This document shows, in pieces, positions 46,575 through 57,290 of a stretch of DNA of 64,000 nt (its first letter is position 1; the number at the start of each line of letters is the position of its first letter). The stretch is from Basidiobolus meristosporus CBS 931.73. Taxonomy: Eukaryota; Basidiobolomycota; Basidiobolomycetes; Basidiobolales; Basidiobolaceae. The stretch spans positions 1 to 64,000 of the forward strand of contig MCFE01000497.1 in NCBI GenBank assembly GCA_002104905.1, written 5' to 3'. The position numbers and the translations under genes were made by a program. The notes under the pieces were generated by a model, which searched no databases, was not told where the DNA came from, and was given only the letters and a program-made list of their open reading frames with translations.

Positions 46575-46790
46575 CATGGAGATGCTATGGTGAAGGAATC
46601 AAGTGTACTGTGAAGACTGATCAAACCTCACTCAGGTATATATTTTTCCAAAGGTACTTTCCAGAATAATGTCAGGATTGAGTGAACGCATTGAACAATC
46701 TCACTTGAAGATTGTTTACCGCGCTGGGAAAAGTAAAATGGTTGCTTAGACCTGATCAAGACTAGAACAAGTAGCACAACTCAACCTGGT
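46575..46790 (+). pseudogene. Gypsy-2 RNase H fragment
   Basis: Matches residues about 881-955 of the intact Gypsy polyprotein (EGIKCTVKTDQTSLRYIF-like, then KIVYRAGKSKMVA). A short fragment ending at the start of an oppositely oriented LTR. Confidence 0.7.
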
Positions 46791-46791
46791 G

Positions 46792-47048
46792 TGTTACAAG
46801 TCTTGGTGTAAGAGTTGTAGAGGAATAGGGAGTTTGGCTGGTATTGTATTCACTAAAACTTGAACTGATCTTTATTGAGGTTCCAGCAGCTACTTATATT
46901 CACTTTTTCCAGATGAATTGCTGACTAATTGTATTTCCTAATGCAGATTATGGCTGATGACTCATTTGATTGCAACATCATCACCCAACATGGTTCTACT
47001 TGACTAAAAGCTAATGTAACTTAAGCATTTAAGCGGAAGATCAAAACA
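46792..47048 (-). repeat. Gypsy LTR with internal deletion
   Basis: TGTTACAAGTCTTGG to GATCAAAACA, about 257 bp against a normal 368 bp; about 110 bp are missing near 46990. Flanks (GGTG/CTTG) do not match, so the ends were joined by rearrangement. Confidence 0.75.
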
Positions 47049-47430
47049 CTTGTACAAACTGGGTTCAGTGAGCTTATGATTCCATTAATACTTGGTCAAC
47101 ATTTTTCTACATAATCCATTAGAGCTGTGTCTTGCTAAGCTCACTGGTTTTAGATGCACTGGAATTGACCAAGTTGAAATCTGGTCTCACGGGTAATAGC
47201 TCATAGGTCTTGTTACCTTCTGGATCTGAGCAGCATGGGTTCTCAAGTTAATTGACAAATCAAAACAAAATAGCCACATTTCTAAAAGTACAAGGTCAAA
47301 CTTGCAGTTCCTAAATATATAGGCCTGTAGGTCTACTTCATATCCATTGTTCTTCATCCTACTGGCTGAGTAATATAGTTTATTATGTGAGAGTTGCCAT
47401 CTGCTGTTGAGACTGAAGTTAATATGGTGG
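47049..47430 (-). pseudogene. Gypsy gag-protease fragment, reverse
   Basis: Corresponds to the intact element around 55465-55770 (protease to linker region; CTCATAGGTCTTGTTACC, TATATAGGCCTGTAGG). Fragment with stops, ending where Plavaka sequence begins. Confidence 0.68.
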
Positions 47431-48040
47431 TTGCTAATTTTACAACCAAATAAAGGGATAAACTTGACAACATTTATTGGTGCTGTGACAATAATTGTAT
47501 TGTATTGTTGTGGTCTTTTAGCACTCTATAACTATTTCAAGTGGATCTGGTTGGCCAGGACATCCAATTGCCTTATATGGCAAGAAGCTGACAGTATTTG
47601 GACAGCCTCACAGTAAGACACTGATGGCATTTTTTTGGCAGTATGACGGCCTACCACTGGTTCTTTATAATACAACTGTGCCAATTTACCAAATGGTATT
47701 TCCTTTTTCTACCTCCCCTTGTCCAATTCAAATATTCCACTGTAGAATCACCCCTTTTTATTTGCTTACCCACTACTACCTTGGGTATTCCACATATAGT
47801 TTGAATCAAAAAAAACTATGGCCTCCTGCTTACTAACCCCTACAAACATGCACACCTGCTGCAATTGAAATACTTGGATCACCTCAACTTTACGGCTTTT
47901 TAGTGTGATACTTACAAAGTTGCCATATACCTTGCACTGCTGGTAACATACACATCTTGCAAACATATGTTTGGTTGTTGCCACTTCTGCCATGAATACC
48001 TCCTGAATATCCACAAAGAACTTTTTTGTATTTAGCAAAT
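47431..48040 (-). mobile_element. Plavaka 3' end fragment, left of Harbinger H1
   Basis: Minus-oriented transposase C-terminal and 3' region (VDIQEVFMAEVATTKHMFAR at 48030-47970). It is the mirror image, in part, of 51457-51943 on the other side of Harbinger H1. Confidence 0.68.
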
Positions 48041-48056
48041 AGACTTGTTCAGTTGG

Positions 48057-48129
48057 ATAGTGCCACATAGTGCCAGCCTGTTTATGGTGCCGGATTGATC
48101 CGGCACTCTACGGCACTATCTGGCACTAT
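48057..48129. repeat. Subterminal palindrome cluster of H1
   Basis: A perfect 20-bp palindrome-like hairpin (GTGCCGGAT-TG-ATCCGGCAC, 48087-48106) sits between two 18-bp arms (48057-48074 and 48112-48129) that are inverted repeats of each other at 17 of 18 positions and each contain ATAGTGCC twice. Such clustered subterminal motifs are typical transposase binding sites. Confidence 0.82.
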
Positions 48130-48333
48130 AATTTCTACCATGATGCCAGTGGTATGATACAGTTACTGGTAATTTTACTCAATCTTACTTATGTTGCTCA
48201 GAATAGTGCTTTCCTTGCTTTATTTACTCTTCATAATGCTCCAGACACATTTCTCTCAGTGGATGTCTTCTTGTATGAACATACTGTGCATTTATAAGTA
48301 TCTTAACTCTTTTACCTATTCTGCTGTATTCTC

Positions 48334-49107
48334 CTATATATGACTTTGTCTGTATTTACTTGCCAATATCCTGAATCTCTTCAGATATCCAAATGTGTGC
48401 TCTACCCTCACTCTGAAATGATTAAATATCTCATTGTAGAGCTTCTGCTTCCTGCTAAGCACACCATTTCTTGGCTTCCTATAAGCTGTAATACATCCTA
48501 ATCTCTGACAATCCTCTCCTATATAGGCTAAGTCTGCCATACATTTCTCCCCTCTACTGAATTCAGGATGATTCTCTACCCAGAGTGCTTTGTCATGCCT
48601 ACTTCCAGCAAATGGCCCACTAAACCAGATGATGTTATCCTCAATGTCAGACAGTGCTTGAAACTTCACACAGTGTGCCTTGTACTTGCCAGAATAAAAG
48701 TGCCTCTGCCCTCTAGAAGGTCTGTTAATCCTCACTGGGAAGGTATCCAAAATACTCCTGATACGGAACTTGTTGCTGAACACTCTGGGATATGGAAGTC
48801 TATTGGAGCTTCTGAACATAGTATTCCAAGCTTGCTCTAAGTCATTCATACCCTCTGCAAGGTGGTTCTCCTTTGCTGTCAGCTGGGAATGAAAGCTTCT
48901 AGGACTTTTGTTGCCATGGATGGTGAGATGAAACCTTGTAGAGCAATAGTTCTTGTAATAGCAGAGAAGCTTAACAAGGGATCTCCTTGAGTAGATTGGG
49001 GTTGATGGTCCACAGTACTTGGAATAGATCTCCTCTAGGATGTTAAAAGGAAATTCAGTGGTAGTGATGGGATTGATGAGAAAAGACCATTCAGATGAGT
49101 AAGTCAT
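48334..49107 (-). CDS. Harbinger-type DDE transposase (DDE_Tnp_4 kind)
   Basis: 257 codons without interruption. Cuts and rejoins transposon DNA at the terminal repeats. The fold signature is visible: first catalytic Asp D121 (SILDTFPVRINRP), then RHFYSGKYKAHCVK, the GPFAGSRHDKAL block (163-174), second Asp D192 (MADLAYIG) and Glu E236 (VRVEHTFGYLKRF). The N-terminal 100 residues hold the usual helical part. The protein ends soon after the Glu and is shorter than most Harbinger transposases, so the C-terminus may be truncated or an intron may be missed. Divergent from ORF2 (about 450 bp between). Potentially functional. Confidence 0.82.
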   Translation of the reverse strand: MTYSSEWSFLINPITTTEFPFNILEEIYSKYCGPSTPIYSRRSLVKLLCYYKNYCSTRFHLTIHGNKSPRSFHSQLTAKENHLAEGMNDLEQAWNTMFRSSNRLPYPRVFSNKFRIRSILDTFPVRINRPSRGQRHFYSGKYKAHCVKFQALSDIEDNIIWFSGPFAGSRHDKALWVENHPEFSRGEKCMADLAYIGEDCQRLGCITAYRKPRNGVLSRKQKLYNEIFNHFRVRVEHTFGYLKRFRILASKYRQSHI

Positions 49108-49559
49108 ATTTAAATTGGGGGATGATTGTATTGAGGCGGTTTGAATTGATTTGGCGCAATCTGTGTTATTTATCTGATTTTTAATACATTATGGTTAAAC
49201 CTCCATCAATTGCCATGTATCCCATCATTATGTTGCAAAAATCATCCGCAAACAATGCCTTGGTACTTTTATTGATGCTTTAATCATAGGTCTATAATCA
49301 AATAGGAAATCTGCAATTGTTGTGATCTGATCCGTGTCAACGCAATCCAAGATGCATCATGCATAATATATGGAAAATTCAACAATCACATTAGTTTTCA
49401 TATATATTTCATATAAGACCAGGTTGATGCCAATATACTGCTGTATAAGTATCCAAATCTGTTGCTATGGTCCCCATACCAAGCCTCAACTCATCTTTAG
49501 TACAGCCAAGACAAAACCCATCCCCCAGCTCACAAGCACGGTCTGGACAGGAGAAGTTG

Positions 49560-50714
49560 ATGTCAGATCTGTTTGAGTTCTTGCCAAATGATTTTAGTAT
49601 GGCCCAAGTGTCTATGATGAGCCTTCAAACAGATATTTGGGCACTACATATTAATCTAGCAGAACTAGACACCTCAGAGAGTTGACAAAGATGGAAGAAT
49701 TTAAGTAGAAAGCTGTGGCATGAGTTCTACATCAAGATGCCAGCCAATGTATGTAAAAAGATACATAACAAGACAAGTATTGAAATCAAGAATGAGCTAA
49801 GAGTGAGGAGATTTGACAAAGAAGCCACGCGGGAACAACTTTGCGCCCAATTTGCACAGTATGGGCTGGACGCGTCCATTTGTGCCTCAACTTTGGGAAC
49901 CAAAGAGATTTTGAATGAGTTTTGGCCTCAAATGACTAATGTACTACGTGATATATTAGTAGAGCTAAGTAGCTTCCAAGAGCAATATACACAGGACTTA
50001 TCCAGGCAACAGCTCCAAAGTATCAGACAGAGGGTAAGTGAATATCTTGAGGAATCAGATGGTGAGCTTCAGGAGGAAGAATACTGGCCGCAAGCAACAT
50101 CATCCAGATTGCGCCAGCACACCTTGCTGGATTCCCTACCATCTCTTGCAACCACAGCGCACCGGCACACGTCAGTCCAGACCATGCCAACACCCTTGTC
50201 CAGAACACCCTGCATTGAGTCAATGCGTGTTGGGTCAACGCGCGTGCTTCAGAGCAAAACTACAAGAACTTGCCAAACTGCTCATTTAGACAAGAGTCCA
50301 TTGGAGTGGACCAAGTTGCGTCAACATGCAGCATCACATCAAACTCAGCCAAGGGTCATCTCAACGCGTCAAGGCGCGCCTGCGCGTGCCGTTTTGCCTG
50401 ACCATCAGCAAGTTACTTCTGGTGAACTGACTGATGATGACCAACATGAAGTGCCTCAACCACTGGAGCCCTTAGCAAGTAAAAGAACGCGTCAGCGTGT
50501 GGCACTACAGGCCTGTTCAGCTGGTTCAGTTGGAGCAATTCAGCACGGCCAAGCTGCAGCATTGCACTCATCAACTAGGAGGCAAAATACTGACTACAAA
50601 TACACAAGTAGCCAAGATGATAGTCAGCCAGGAAGTAGTATAGGTGTGCAAAGTGAGTCACTACCAAATGCTTCAGTAGTAATCCCTGTGAGAAAAAAAC
50701 CCAGGAGAAGATGA
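49560..50714 (+). CDS. Harbinger second protein (ORF2, Myb-like position), one in-frame TGA
   Basis: Main open part is 49737-50714 (325 codons). The same frame is open upstream from ATG 49560 (MSDLFEFLPNDFSMAQ) apart from one TGA at 49683-49685. Features: Trp-containing helical segment (RWKNLSRKLWHEFYIKMP), Cys-containing helices to about residue 90, an acidic stretch (EESDGELQEEEYW), a long disordered middle, and a basic C-terminus (PVRKKPRRR) that could be a nuclear signal. In Harbinger elements the second protein is a Myb/SANT-like DNA-binding partner needed for transposition; here that role is inferred from position only. The degenerate copy H2 has the same GAGTTGACA(A/G)AG sequence at the TGA, so the stop may be original, with translation starting downstream or an intron removing it. 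Confidence 0.6.
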
Positions 50715-51456
50715 TGCAATTGCCTTGAATTGCTCACATGCGTAATGATCCCAACAACCATTTTTTTTGCGATCCAAATCAAGCCATTGCAAATCAGTGA
50801 TCATCAAATTTTTGATATAAGTAATATCAAGGTTGTCTCACATTTGAGACAGAACCCCTATAAATAAACACCCTGCATATATGTACTTCATCTGTAACAC
50901 CAGTGCAGCTATTGGATCTGTTTTGCACCTACACAATTGCTTGCATGCTAGCTATGACACCTTGTCCAATCACTAGGATCAGGGATTTACTTGCTCAATG
51001 GGCAAAATGGGATATTTGATGGCAAATCAGGTAGCTTTTTCAGTAGTCAATGAGCCAATTGGGGGCTACCAGCTTCAGGATACTTTTGGACCAATTAACC
51101 ACTGAGATACCGTCCAATTGGAGTGAGGGTAACCAAAATGGTAAGTATCAGTGTAGTTGATAGTGTGATACACATTTATTTTCATTTACATTAAAGAAAC
51201 ATATCCAAATACCGGATTTTACCTGCCATAATAGCAGTATCCAATTGCGCACGTGATGCAAACATTATGAGCTGGCGCAATCATCTGTGCCAACCTCATT
51301 GTGTCAGATTGTGCCATAGTGTGCAAGATTGTCCCACATAGTGCAAAATTGTCCAAGAACAATCCTGCCTTCTGGTAGCTATTATAGCACGCCCAATTGC
51401 TCTTTACAACCGCGGATTGTGCCGTGCGCTCTGGCACGGTATGATGGAACAAGTCT

Positions 51457-51943
51457 AATGGGTAAGCAAATAGTGAGGGGTGATTCCATAGTGGAATATA
51501 TAAATTGCACAAGGGCAGGTAGAGAAAGGAAATACCACTTGGTAAATTGGTATGGTAGCATTATACAGACCAGCTGTAGGCCATCATACTGCCATTGCAA
51601 TGCCATCATAATCTTGCTGTGAGGCTGTTAAAGTACAGTCAAGATTTTTGCCATATAAGGCAATTTGATGCCCTGGCTGGTTAAAACCACTTGGAATAGT
51701 TGTAGAGTGCAATAAGACCGCAACAATGCTGTGCAATCATTGCCATAGCTTCAATCAAATCCCATCATGTATTTATAACTTTATTTAGCAGTTTAAATTA
51801 GCAAAACACTATTGTGATCCCATCATAGGATTGTAAGAGGGTCACAAATTCCATGCTGCTGGTATTACAACAGTCTCCAGAAGGGGTCCTGATGGCTGAT
51901 CTGAATTGGATCCACCTGCAAGACCGTATTATTTTTTGTAGGG
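51457..51943 (+). mobile_element. Plavaka 3' end fragment, right of Harbinger H1
   Basis: Plus-oriented terminal region equal to 22193-22675 of P2 (GGGTAAGCAAATAGTGAGG to TATTATTTTTTGTAGGG). It ends with the family terminal repeat and joins accessory-gene sequence directly. Confidence 0.7.
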
Positions 51944-52352
51944 TAAAGGAAAAGGTAGAGAGAAAAAAGTCTACCCAGTCTAGAGACAGGGAAGTGTGAG
52001 AAAAAAGTAGCAGTTCTTGCCAATTAAAGCTGTAAGCCCAGAACAGACTGAATCCTATCCTAGCCAAGAAGAATTACCAAGAAGAAAACAGCTGTTTTTG
52101 CAAGAGTTGGAAGTGTAGCCATCTGAGCTACACTCCAGTGAGGTAGATGAGTTTGCCAAGAAAGGCAATCTGCCGCCACAGCGTCCACATCCTCCATTGT
52201 TGACCACATGGAGATCCCACTGACAGACAAAGTAGCAACATTAAGAACTCAAAAGGTTATCACAATGCCTTTAGTGGAATTTTTGAACATCAATAGGCAC
52301 ACCAAGAGGTTTCAGCACTTCTTCAAGAGCAGTGCTCAACAAAGCATACTTG

Positions 52353-52720
52353 TGTTACAAGTCTTGGTATAAGAGTTGTAGAGGAATAGGGAGTTTAGCT
52401 AGTATTGTATTCACTAAAACTTGAACTGATTTTTATTGAGGTTCCAGCAGCTCCTTATATACATTTTGCCAGATCAATTGCTGACTAATTGTATTTCCTA
52501 ATGTAGGTTGTGGCTGATGACTCATTTGATTGCATCATCATCCCCCAATAAGATCCTACTTAATATATCTATTTCTGTCTGATAAGGATCTGCTGATTCA
52601 TTTGCTGACTAATGCTACTGATTTCATAGATAATACTGATGTACTGATAACCTAAACATATACTAACTGATTTGACTAAAAACTGATCTAACTTAAACAT
52701 TCAAGCGGCAGATCATAACA
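52353..52720 (-). repeat. Gypsy 3' LTR
   Basis: 368 bp. In sense orientation it carries TATATAAGGAGC and then CAATAAAAATCAG, a plausible promoter and polyadenylation region. Confidence 0.95.
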
Positions 52721-52730
52721 TTCTCCCCTA
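52721..52730 (-). promoter_or_regulatory. Gypsy polypurine tract
   Basis: Sense TAGGGGAGAA directly follows the TAG stop of the polyprotein and directly precedes the 3' LTR. Confidence 0.85.
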
Positions 52731-55700
52731 CTAAAGTTGAGAGGGTTCTCCTGAATCTCTTTTCTTGTGATACCAATATCTTGATGGTTCAGTATTATCA
52801 GCAAGTCTTGCAAGCTTGAGTCTGTCCCTATGCACTAAGTCTTCCCGGATATTGCCTTGTTTGTCCACCAGTTGGTAAGTTGCAAATGGACATTCTCTGA
52901 TGATCTTGAATGGTCCTGTCCATTGTGGCTCAAACTTCTTCCGAGTGTTGTTTCTTAGCAATACAAAGTTCCCAACTGTCAATGCTTCTGGTGCTATAGT
53001 CTTATCAAATCTCTGCTTCATCTTTTCTGCACTTTGAGATACTTTGGTCTGTGCCTCTTGACGTCTTTGTTCCAGTTGCTGGTGTCTACTTGGCTGACTG
53101 AGTTCATCTTCTAAGGTGTCTGTAAGCTTTGGTTGTGTGAGATCTCCTGGAATCCTTGGTTCACATCCATAAACTAAGTAAAATGGTGATTGCTGGGTGG
53201 TGTTGTGTACTCTGACTCTGCATGCAAAGAGTGCTTGGTCTATATACTCATCCCATCTACTGACAACTCCATTTGCATACTTGGTCAGCATTTTTCCAAA
53301 TAATCCATTAAACCGCTCAGTGACTCCATTAGTTCTGGGGTGATATGCCGAGGTTTTCAAGTGTCTGATCTGCTGCATTTCCAGGTAAGCCTCTAATGTC
53401 TTTGCCATAAAGTTTGCACCTCTATCGGATAAGATCTCCACAGGGCATCCAAACTTCATCAGGATCTCATGGTAAATGAAACTTGCAACTTCTTGTTCAC
53501 TGGCTATTGGTACAGCTTTAGCAACTGGCCATTTAGTGGCATGGTCAATTGCTACTAGGATCCAACGGTTGCATTTCCTGGTAGTTGGCAGTCTTCCAAT
53601 AAAGTCAATTCCCCATCTCTCAAATGGTCTTACAGGCTCCAAAGGGAAGAGTTCGGCAATTCTTTGTGGCTGGCCTTGATTGATTTGGCAGTTTGGGCAT
53701 GTTTTTACTAGCTTCTCAATGTCTTGTTTCATTCTGGGCCACCATGCTCTGGCTTTTACAAGGCTATAGGTTCCTTCAATCCCAAGATGTCCATATCCAT
53801 TGTGTAGCTTATGTATTAAATCCAGGCGAGCAACATAAGGACAATAGGCAATAGGGCTTCCATCAACAATTCGGTAGAGTGTTTCATTCTGTACAACAAA
53901 TTTGCTGGCCTCATCACGGATTATCTTCTTGATATCTTCATCCACCTCATTAGGAATGGCTTGGTCCTCCAAGTACTTTGGTAATAGGCTAGGCCAATCT
54001 GATTCATGCACCAAGTTGAGTTGTGCAACTTGATCTAATCTTGATAAGGCATCAGCAACCGTGTTGTTTTTTCCAGGACAGTAGACAATCTCCAGGTCAA
54101 ATTGCTGAATGTATTCACTCCATCTTGTCATTCTTCTAGAGAGTACCTTCTGAGTAAATATATACTTGAGGGAGGCATGATCAGTCTTCACAGTGCATTT
54201 GACTCCTTCAATATAGCATCTCCATGTCTTCAAACAGTGTATTATAGCAAGCATCTCCTTCTCATGAACTGGATAGTTTTGTTCTGCTGAGTTCAGTTTC
54301 TTGGATTCAAAGGCAACAGGGTAGTCCTTTCCCTCGTGTTCTTGGCTCAGCACTCCACCAATTGCATAATCTGAAGCATCTGTGCACAGAGTGAACTCTT
54401 TTCTGAAGTCTGGTATTCTTAAGCTTGGCAGCTTAGCAAGTTCATTCTTTAGTGTCTGGAAGGCAGTCTCACAAGCTATGTCCCACTTGTAGGTATTGTC
54501 TTTCTTGAGGATATCAGTTAAAGGGGCTGCAATACTTGCAAATGACTTGACAAATCTCCGATAATAGGAAACCATTCCAAGGAAGGATCTGAGTTCTGAT
54601 ATGCTATGGGGCTGCTTCAAATTCTTGATTACTTCCACCTTCTTGGGGTCTAAGGTTACTCCTGTGCTAGTCACTATGTGTCCCAGATATTCTACGTGTT
54701 CCTTGAAGAATTCACACTTGGCTAGCTTGCCGTATAGCTTGTTCTCTCTTAGTTTCTTCAAGACCTTTTCAATGTGCACCATGTGATCCTTTTCTGTCTT
54801 GCTGTATATCAATATGTCATCCAGGTAGATTATCACAAACTTGTCTAAGTACTCCTGAAAGACAGTCTGCATCAGCGTCATGAATGTTGCAGGGGCATTA
54901 GTGAGGCCAAAACTCATGACTAAGTACTCGTAATGTCCATATCTGGTCCTGAATGCTGTCTTAGGGATATCTTCTGGTTTCACCCTAATCTGGTTGTATC
55001 CTGACATGAGGTCGATCTTGCTGAAAATAGTGGCTCCATTAAGTTGGTCCAAAAGCTCATCAATCCGAGGTATGGGGTACTTATTCTTGACGGTAACTGA
55101 GTTCAGGGCTCTGTAGTCAATGCACATCCTAAGTGTTCCATCCTTCTTTTTCACAAAAAGCACTGGTGCTCCCCAAGGTGACTTGCTGGGCCTGATGTAT
55201 CCTTGCTCCAATAGCTGATCAATTTGTTTCTTCATTTCCTCCAATTCCAATGGACTCATTCTGTAAGGTGTCTTGCTCACTGGAGGGCTATCTCCTGTGT
55301 CAATGGCATGATCCACATCTCTGACTGGTGGTAGGCTTACAAGCTCATCTGGAAACACGTCTGAATATTTCTTCAAGAGAGTCTGGACCTGCTGGGGTGC
55401 TGGGATAGAGGAATCCTCCTGTAATACCGCCATGAGGAACATCTGGGTACCTTTTCTAAGTGCTCTACAGAACTGGGTCTTGCTAAGTTCACTTGTCTCA
55501 CACACACTGGAATTGACCAAGTTGAAATCCAGCCTGGCAGGTAATAGCTCATAGGTCTTGTTGTCTTTTTGGATCTGAGTAGCATGGGTTCTCCAGTTGA
55601 TTGATGGATTACGACAAAATAGCCAGGTTTTCCCAAGTACAAGGTCAAACTTGCAGTTCCCAAATATATAAGCCTGTAGGTTTTCTTCATAGTCATTGAT

Positions 55701-56864
55701 CTTCATTCTTACTGGCTGGGTAATACGGTTGATTATGTGGGAGTTCCCATCAGCTGTGGAGACTGAAGTTGATTTGGTAGGTTCCAAGTTGATTCCAGCT
55801 TTCAAAGCAAATTGCTCTGACATGTACTCATGCGATGCTCCTGAGTCAATCATGATCTTGGCAGGTACTCCATTGATTGCTCCATTCAGGTACAATAACT
55901 TCCCTGAGTTTGAAGTCATTTGGGACAAGTACTCTTCTGTCATATGGAAGGTGAGTTCCGAGTCTTCTTCAAGCTCATCTTCCTCATTATTGTGTTCATG
56001 GGACTCAATATGGTTGAAGGTTCTTGTTGGCTGGTGTCCATTTCTTCTCTGAGGGCAGTACTTTGCAATATGTCCCTGCTGGTGGCAATTGAAGCAAAGT
56101 CCTCTCTTCTTGCATTCTTCTGAGGAGGGATTCTTCTGCATAGCGTCTATTTCCATTGGTACTGCTTCTGATTGTCTTCTTTCATAATGATTATAGCCTT
56201 TCTGACTAGTCACTGTAGGCTTCCCAACTCCAAACATAGCTGAGTCATAGTCAATGGCAATCTTGATGGCTTCTTCAATAGTCTGAGGTCTTCGGTAATT
56301 GACTTCCTTGCGAGTTCTTTCTTTCAACCCAACAATAAAGTATTCAACTTGATCCAAGGGGTCCATTCTTTCAATTTGTCCAAGTAGACATCTGTACTCA
56401 TAGATGTATTCTTGCACCATTCCTTTCTGTCTGAGTGTCTTTAACTTCCTTCTTAGTAGTGTCTGCTGGTGTGGAGGTTCAAAAGCATCCTGAATTTCCA
56501 ACACAAACTCATCCCAGGTAGAGATTGTAGAGCATCCCATCATAGTAGCTGACCTGATCTTGTTGTGGTACCACTGTAAAGCTGCATCTGCCAGGTAAGA
56601 AGCTGCATAATGCAACTTGCTCTCTGGAGCAATTCCTTTAGCTTTAAAAGCTTCTTCAATCTGAAAGAGCCAAGTTCCCAGGTTTTCATTGACTCTGCCA
56701 TGGTACCGGTTGACCTTCACACTAAAGTTGCTCTTGACAGGGCTTTGCTGGCTCTGAGCCATGGTAGTCATTCCTTGTTGCTGTTGGCTGAGGATCTGGA
56801 GTAGCTGTTGCTGTTGGGCAAGGATTTGCTGCATGGCATTCTTCCATTCTTGATTGTCCGACAT
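52731..56864 (-). CDS. Ty3/Gypsy Gag-Pol polyprotein, 1377 aa, intact
   Basis: Makes the capsid and the enzymes that copy and integrate the element. Order: Gln-rich N-terminus; Gag about 45-215; zinc knuckle [14 protein letters not shown] (257-270); aspartic protease core IDSGAS with D340; reverse transcriptase with [14 protein letters not shown] (615-628) and active site YLDD (680-683); RNase H with D829, E870, D895 and D938; integrase zinc module H1021, H1025, C1056, C1059; integrase core D1087, D1147, E1183 (35 residues between the last two); a GPF-type C-terminal module (PQWTGPFKI, about 1313-1321). No chromodomain follows; the protein ends SGEPSQL. All catalytic residues are present and there is no stop or frameshift. 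Gag and Pol are in one frame, so no recoding signal is needed. Start chosen at MSDNQEW, the first ATG of the frame, 41 bases after the primer site. Confidence 0.96.
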   Translation of the reverse strand: MSDNQEWKNAMQQILAQQQQLLQILSQQQQGMTTMAQSQQSPVKSNFSVKVNRYHGRVNENLGTWLFQIEEAFKAKGIAPESKLHYAASYLADAALQWYHNKIRSATMMGCSTISTWDEFVLEIQDAFEPPHQQTLLRRKLKTLRQKGMVQEYIYEYRCLLGQIERMDPLDQVEYFIVGLKERTRKEVNYRRPQTIEEAIKIAIDYDSAMFGVGKPTVTSQKGYNHYERRQSEAVPMEIDAMQKNPSSEECKKRGLCFNCHQQGHIAKYCPQRRNGHQPTRTFNHIESHEHNNEEDELEEDSELTFHMTEEYLSQMTSNSGKLLYLNGAINGVPAKIMIDSGASHEYMSEQFALKAGINLEPTKSTSVSTADGNSHIINRITQPVRMKINDYEENLQAYIFGNCKFDLVLGKTWLFCRNPSINWRTHATQIQKDNKTYELLPARLDFNLVNSSVCETSELSKTQFCRALRKGTQMFLMAVLQEDSSIPAPQQVQTLLKKYSDVFPDELVSLPPVRDVDHAIDTGDSPPVSKTPYRMSPLELEEMKKQIDQLLEQGYIRPSKSPWGAPVLFVKKKDGTLRMCIDYRALNSVTVKNKYPIPRIDELLDQLNGATIFSKIDLMSGYNQIRVKPEDIPKTAFRTRYGHYEYLVMSFGLTNAPATFMTLMQTVFQEYLDKFVIIYLDDILIYSKTEKDHMVHIEKVLKKLRENKLYGKLAKCEFFKEHVEYLGHIVTSTGVTLDPKKVEVIKNLKQPHSISELRSFLGMVSYYRRFVKSFASIAAPLTDILKKDNTYKWDIACETAFQTLKNELAKLPSLRIPDFRKEFTLCTDASDYAIGGVLSQEHEGKDYPVAFESKKLNSAEQNYPVHEKEMLAIIHCLKTWRCYIEGVKCTVKTDHASLKYIFTQKVLSRRMTRWSEYIQQFDLEIVYCPGKNNTVADALSRLDQVAQLNLVHESDWPSLLPKYLEDQAIPNEVDEDIKKIIRDEASKFVVQNETLYRIVDGSPIAYCPYVARLDLIHKLHNGYGHLGIEGTYSLVKARAWWPRMKQDIEKLVKTCPNCQINQGQPQRIAELFPLEPVRPFERWGIDFIGRLPTTRKCNRWILVAIDHATKWPVAKAVPIASEQEVASFIYHEILMKFGCPVEILSDRGANFMAKTLEAYLEMQQIRHLKTSAYHPRTNGVTERFNGLFGKMLTKYANGVVSRWDEYIDQALFACRVRVHNTTQQSPFYLVYGCEPRIPGDLTQPKLTDTLEDELSQPSRHQQLEQRRQEAQTKVSQSAEKMKQRFDKTIAPEALTVGNFVLLRNNTRKKFEPQWTGPFKIIRECPFATYQLVDKQGNIREDLVHRDRLKLARLADNTEPSRYWYHKKRDSGEPSQL

Positions 56865-56904
56865 CTTGAGGGTGGTTTCTTCTTTCTTCAGGAGGGAGGT
56901 TTCT

Positions 56905-56921
56905 GGTTATCGCTGCTACCA
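56905..56921 (-). promoter_or_regulatory. Gypsy primer binding site
   Basis: Sense TGGTAGCAGCGATAACC begins one base after the 5' LTR. TGG pairs with the CCA end of a tRNA. TGGTAGC is the start expected for fungal initiator tRNA-Met, but I cannot confirm the tRNA from this window. Confidence 0.7.
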
Positions 56922-56922
56922 A

Positions 56923-57290
56923 TGTTACAAGTCTTGGTATAAGAGTTGTAGAGGAATAGGGAGTTTAGCTAGTATTGTATTCACTAAAACTTGAACTGAT
57001 TTTTATTGAGGTTCCAGCAGCTCCTTATATACATTTTGCCAGATCAATTGCTGACTAATTGTATTTCCTAATGTAGGTTGTGGCTGATGACTCATTTGAT
57101 TGCATCATCATCCCCCAATAAGATCCTACTTAATATATCTATTTCTGTCTGATAAGGATCTGCTGATTCATTTGCTGACTAATGCTACTGATTTCATAGA
57201 TAATACTGATGTACTGATAACCTAAACATATACTAACTGATTTGACTAAAAACTGATCTAACTTAAACATTCAAGCGGCAGATCATAACA
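56923..57290 (-). repeat. Gypsy 5' LTR
   Basis: 368 bp, read as identical to the partner LTR. Confidence 0.95.

Larger units (their letters stand above)
44145..46790 (+). mobile_element. Degraded Ty3/Gypsy element (Gypsy-2)
   Basis: Plus-strand LTR remains (44145-44329 and 44698 to about 44860, split by a solo LTR), gag and protease remains (44870-46090), then a Plavaka fragment, then RNase H remains (46575-46790). Reverse transcriptase is missing. Clearly the same family as the intact element at 52353-57290, but far older. Confidence 0.75.
48041..51456. mobile_element. PIF/Harbinger-type element H1 (3416 bp), well preserved
   Basis: Terminal inverted repeats AGACTTGTTC (48041-48050) and GAACAAGTCT (51447-51456), flanked by AAT on both sides (48038-48040 and 51457-51459); a 2-bp TA reading, shifted by one base, is equally possible. 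It encodes a DDE transposase on the minus strand and a second protein on the plus strand, the usual two-gene Harbinger plan. It has many CpG and ACGCG sites that are lost in the old copy H2. Confidence 0.85.
52353..57290 (-). mobile_element. Complete, apparently intact Ty3/Gypsy element (4938 bp)
   Basis: Two 368-bp LTRs (52353-52720 and 56923-57290), TGTTACAAG to ATCATAACA, with no difference that I can find. 4-bp target duplication CTTG (52349-52352 and 57291-57294). Primer site, polypurine tract and one uninterrupted Gag-Pol gene lie between. Everything needed for transposition in cis is present, so it is very young and possibly active. Confidence 0.96.

Noticed and set aside
47300-48060. 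Possible 4-bp TSD around the LTR at 46792-47048
   Set aside because: Flanks GGTG and CTTG differ and the neighbouring Gypsy pieces are from different parts and strands, so it is a rearrangement junction.
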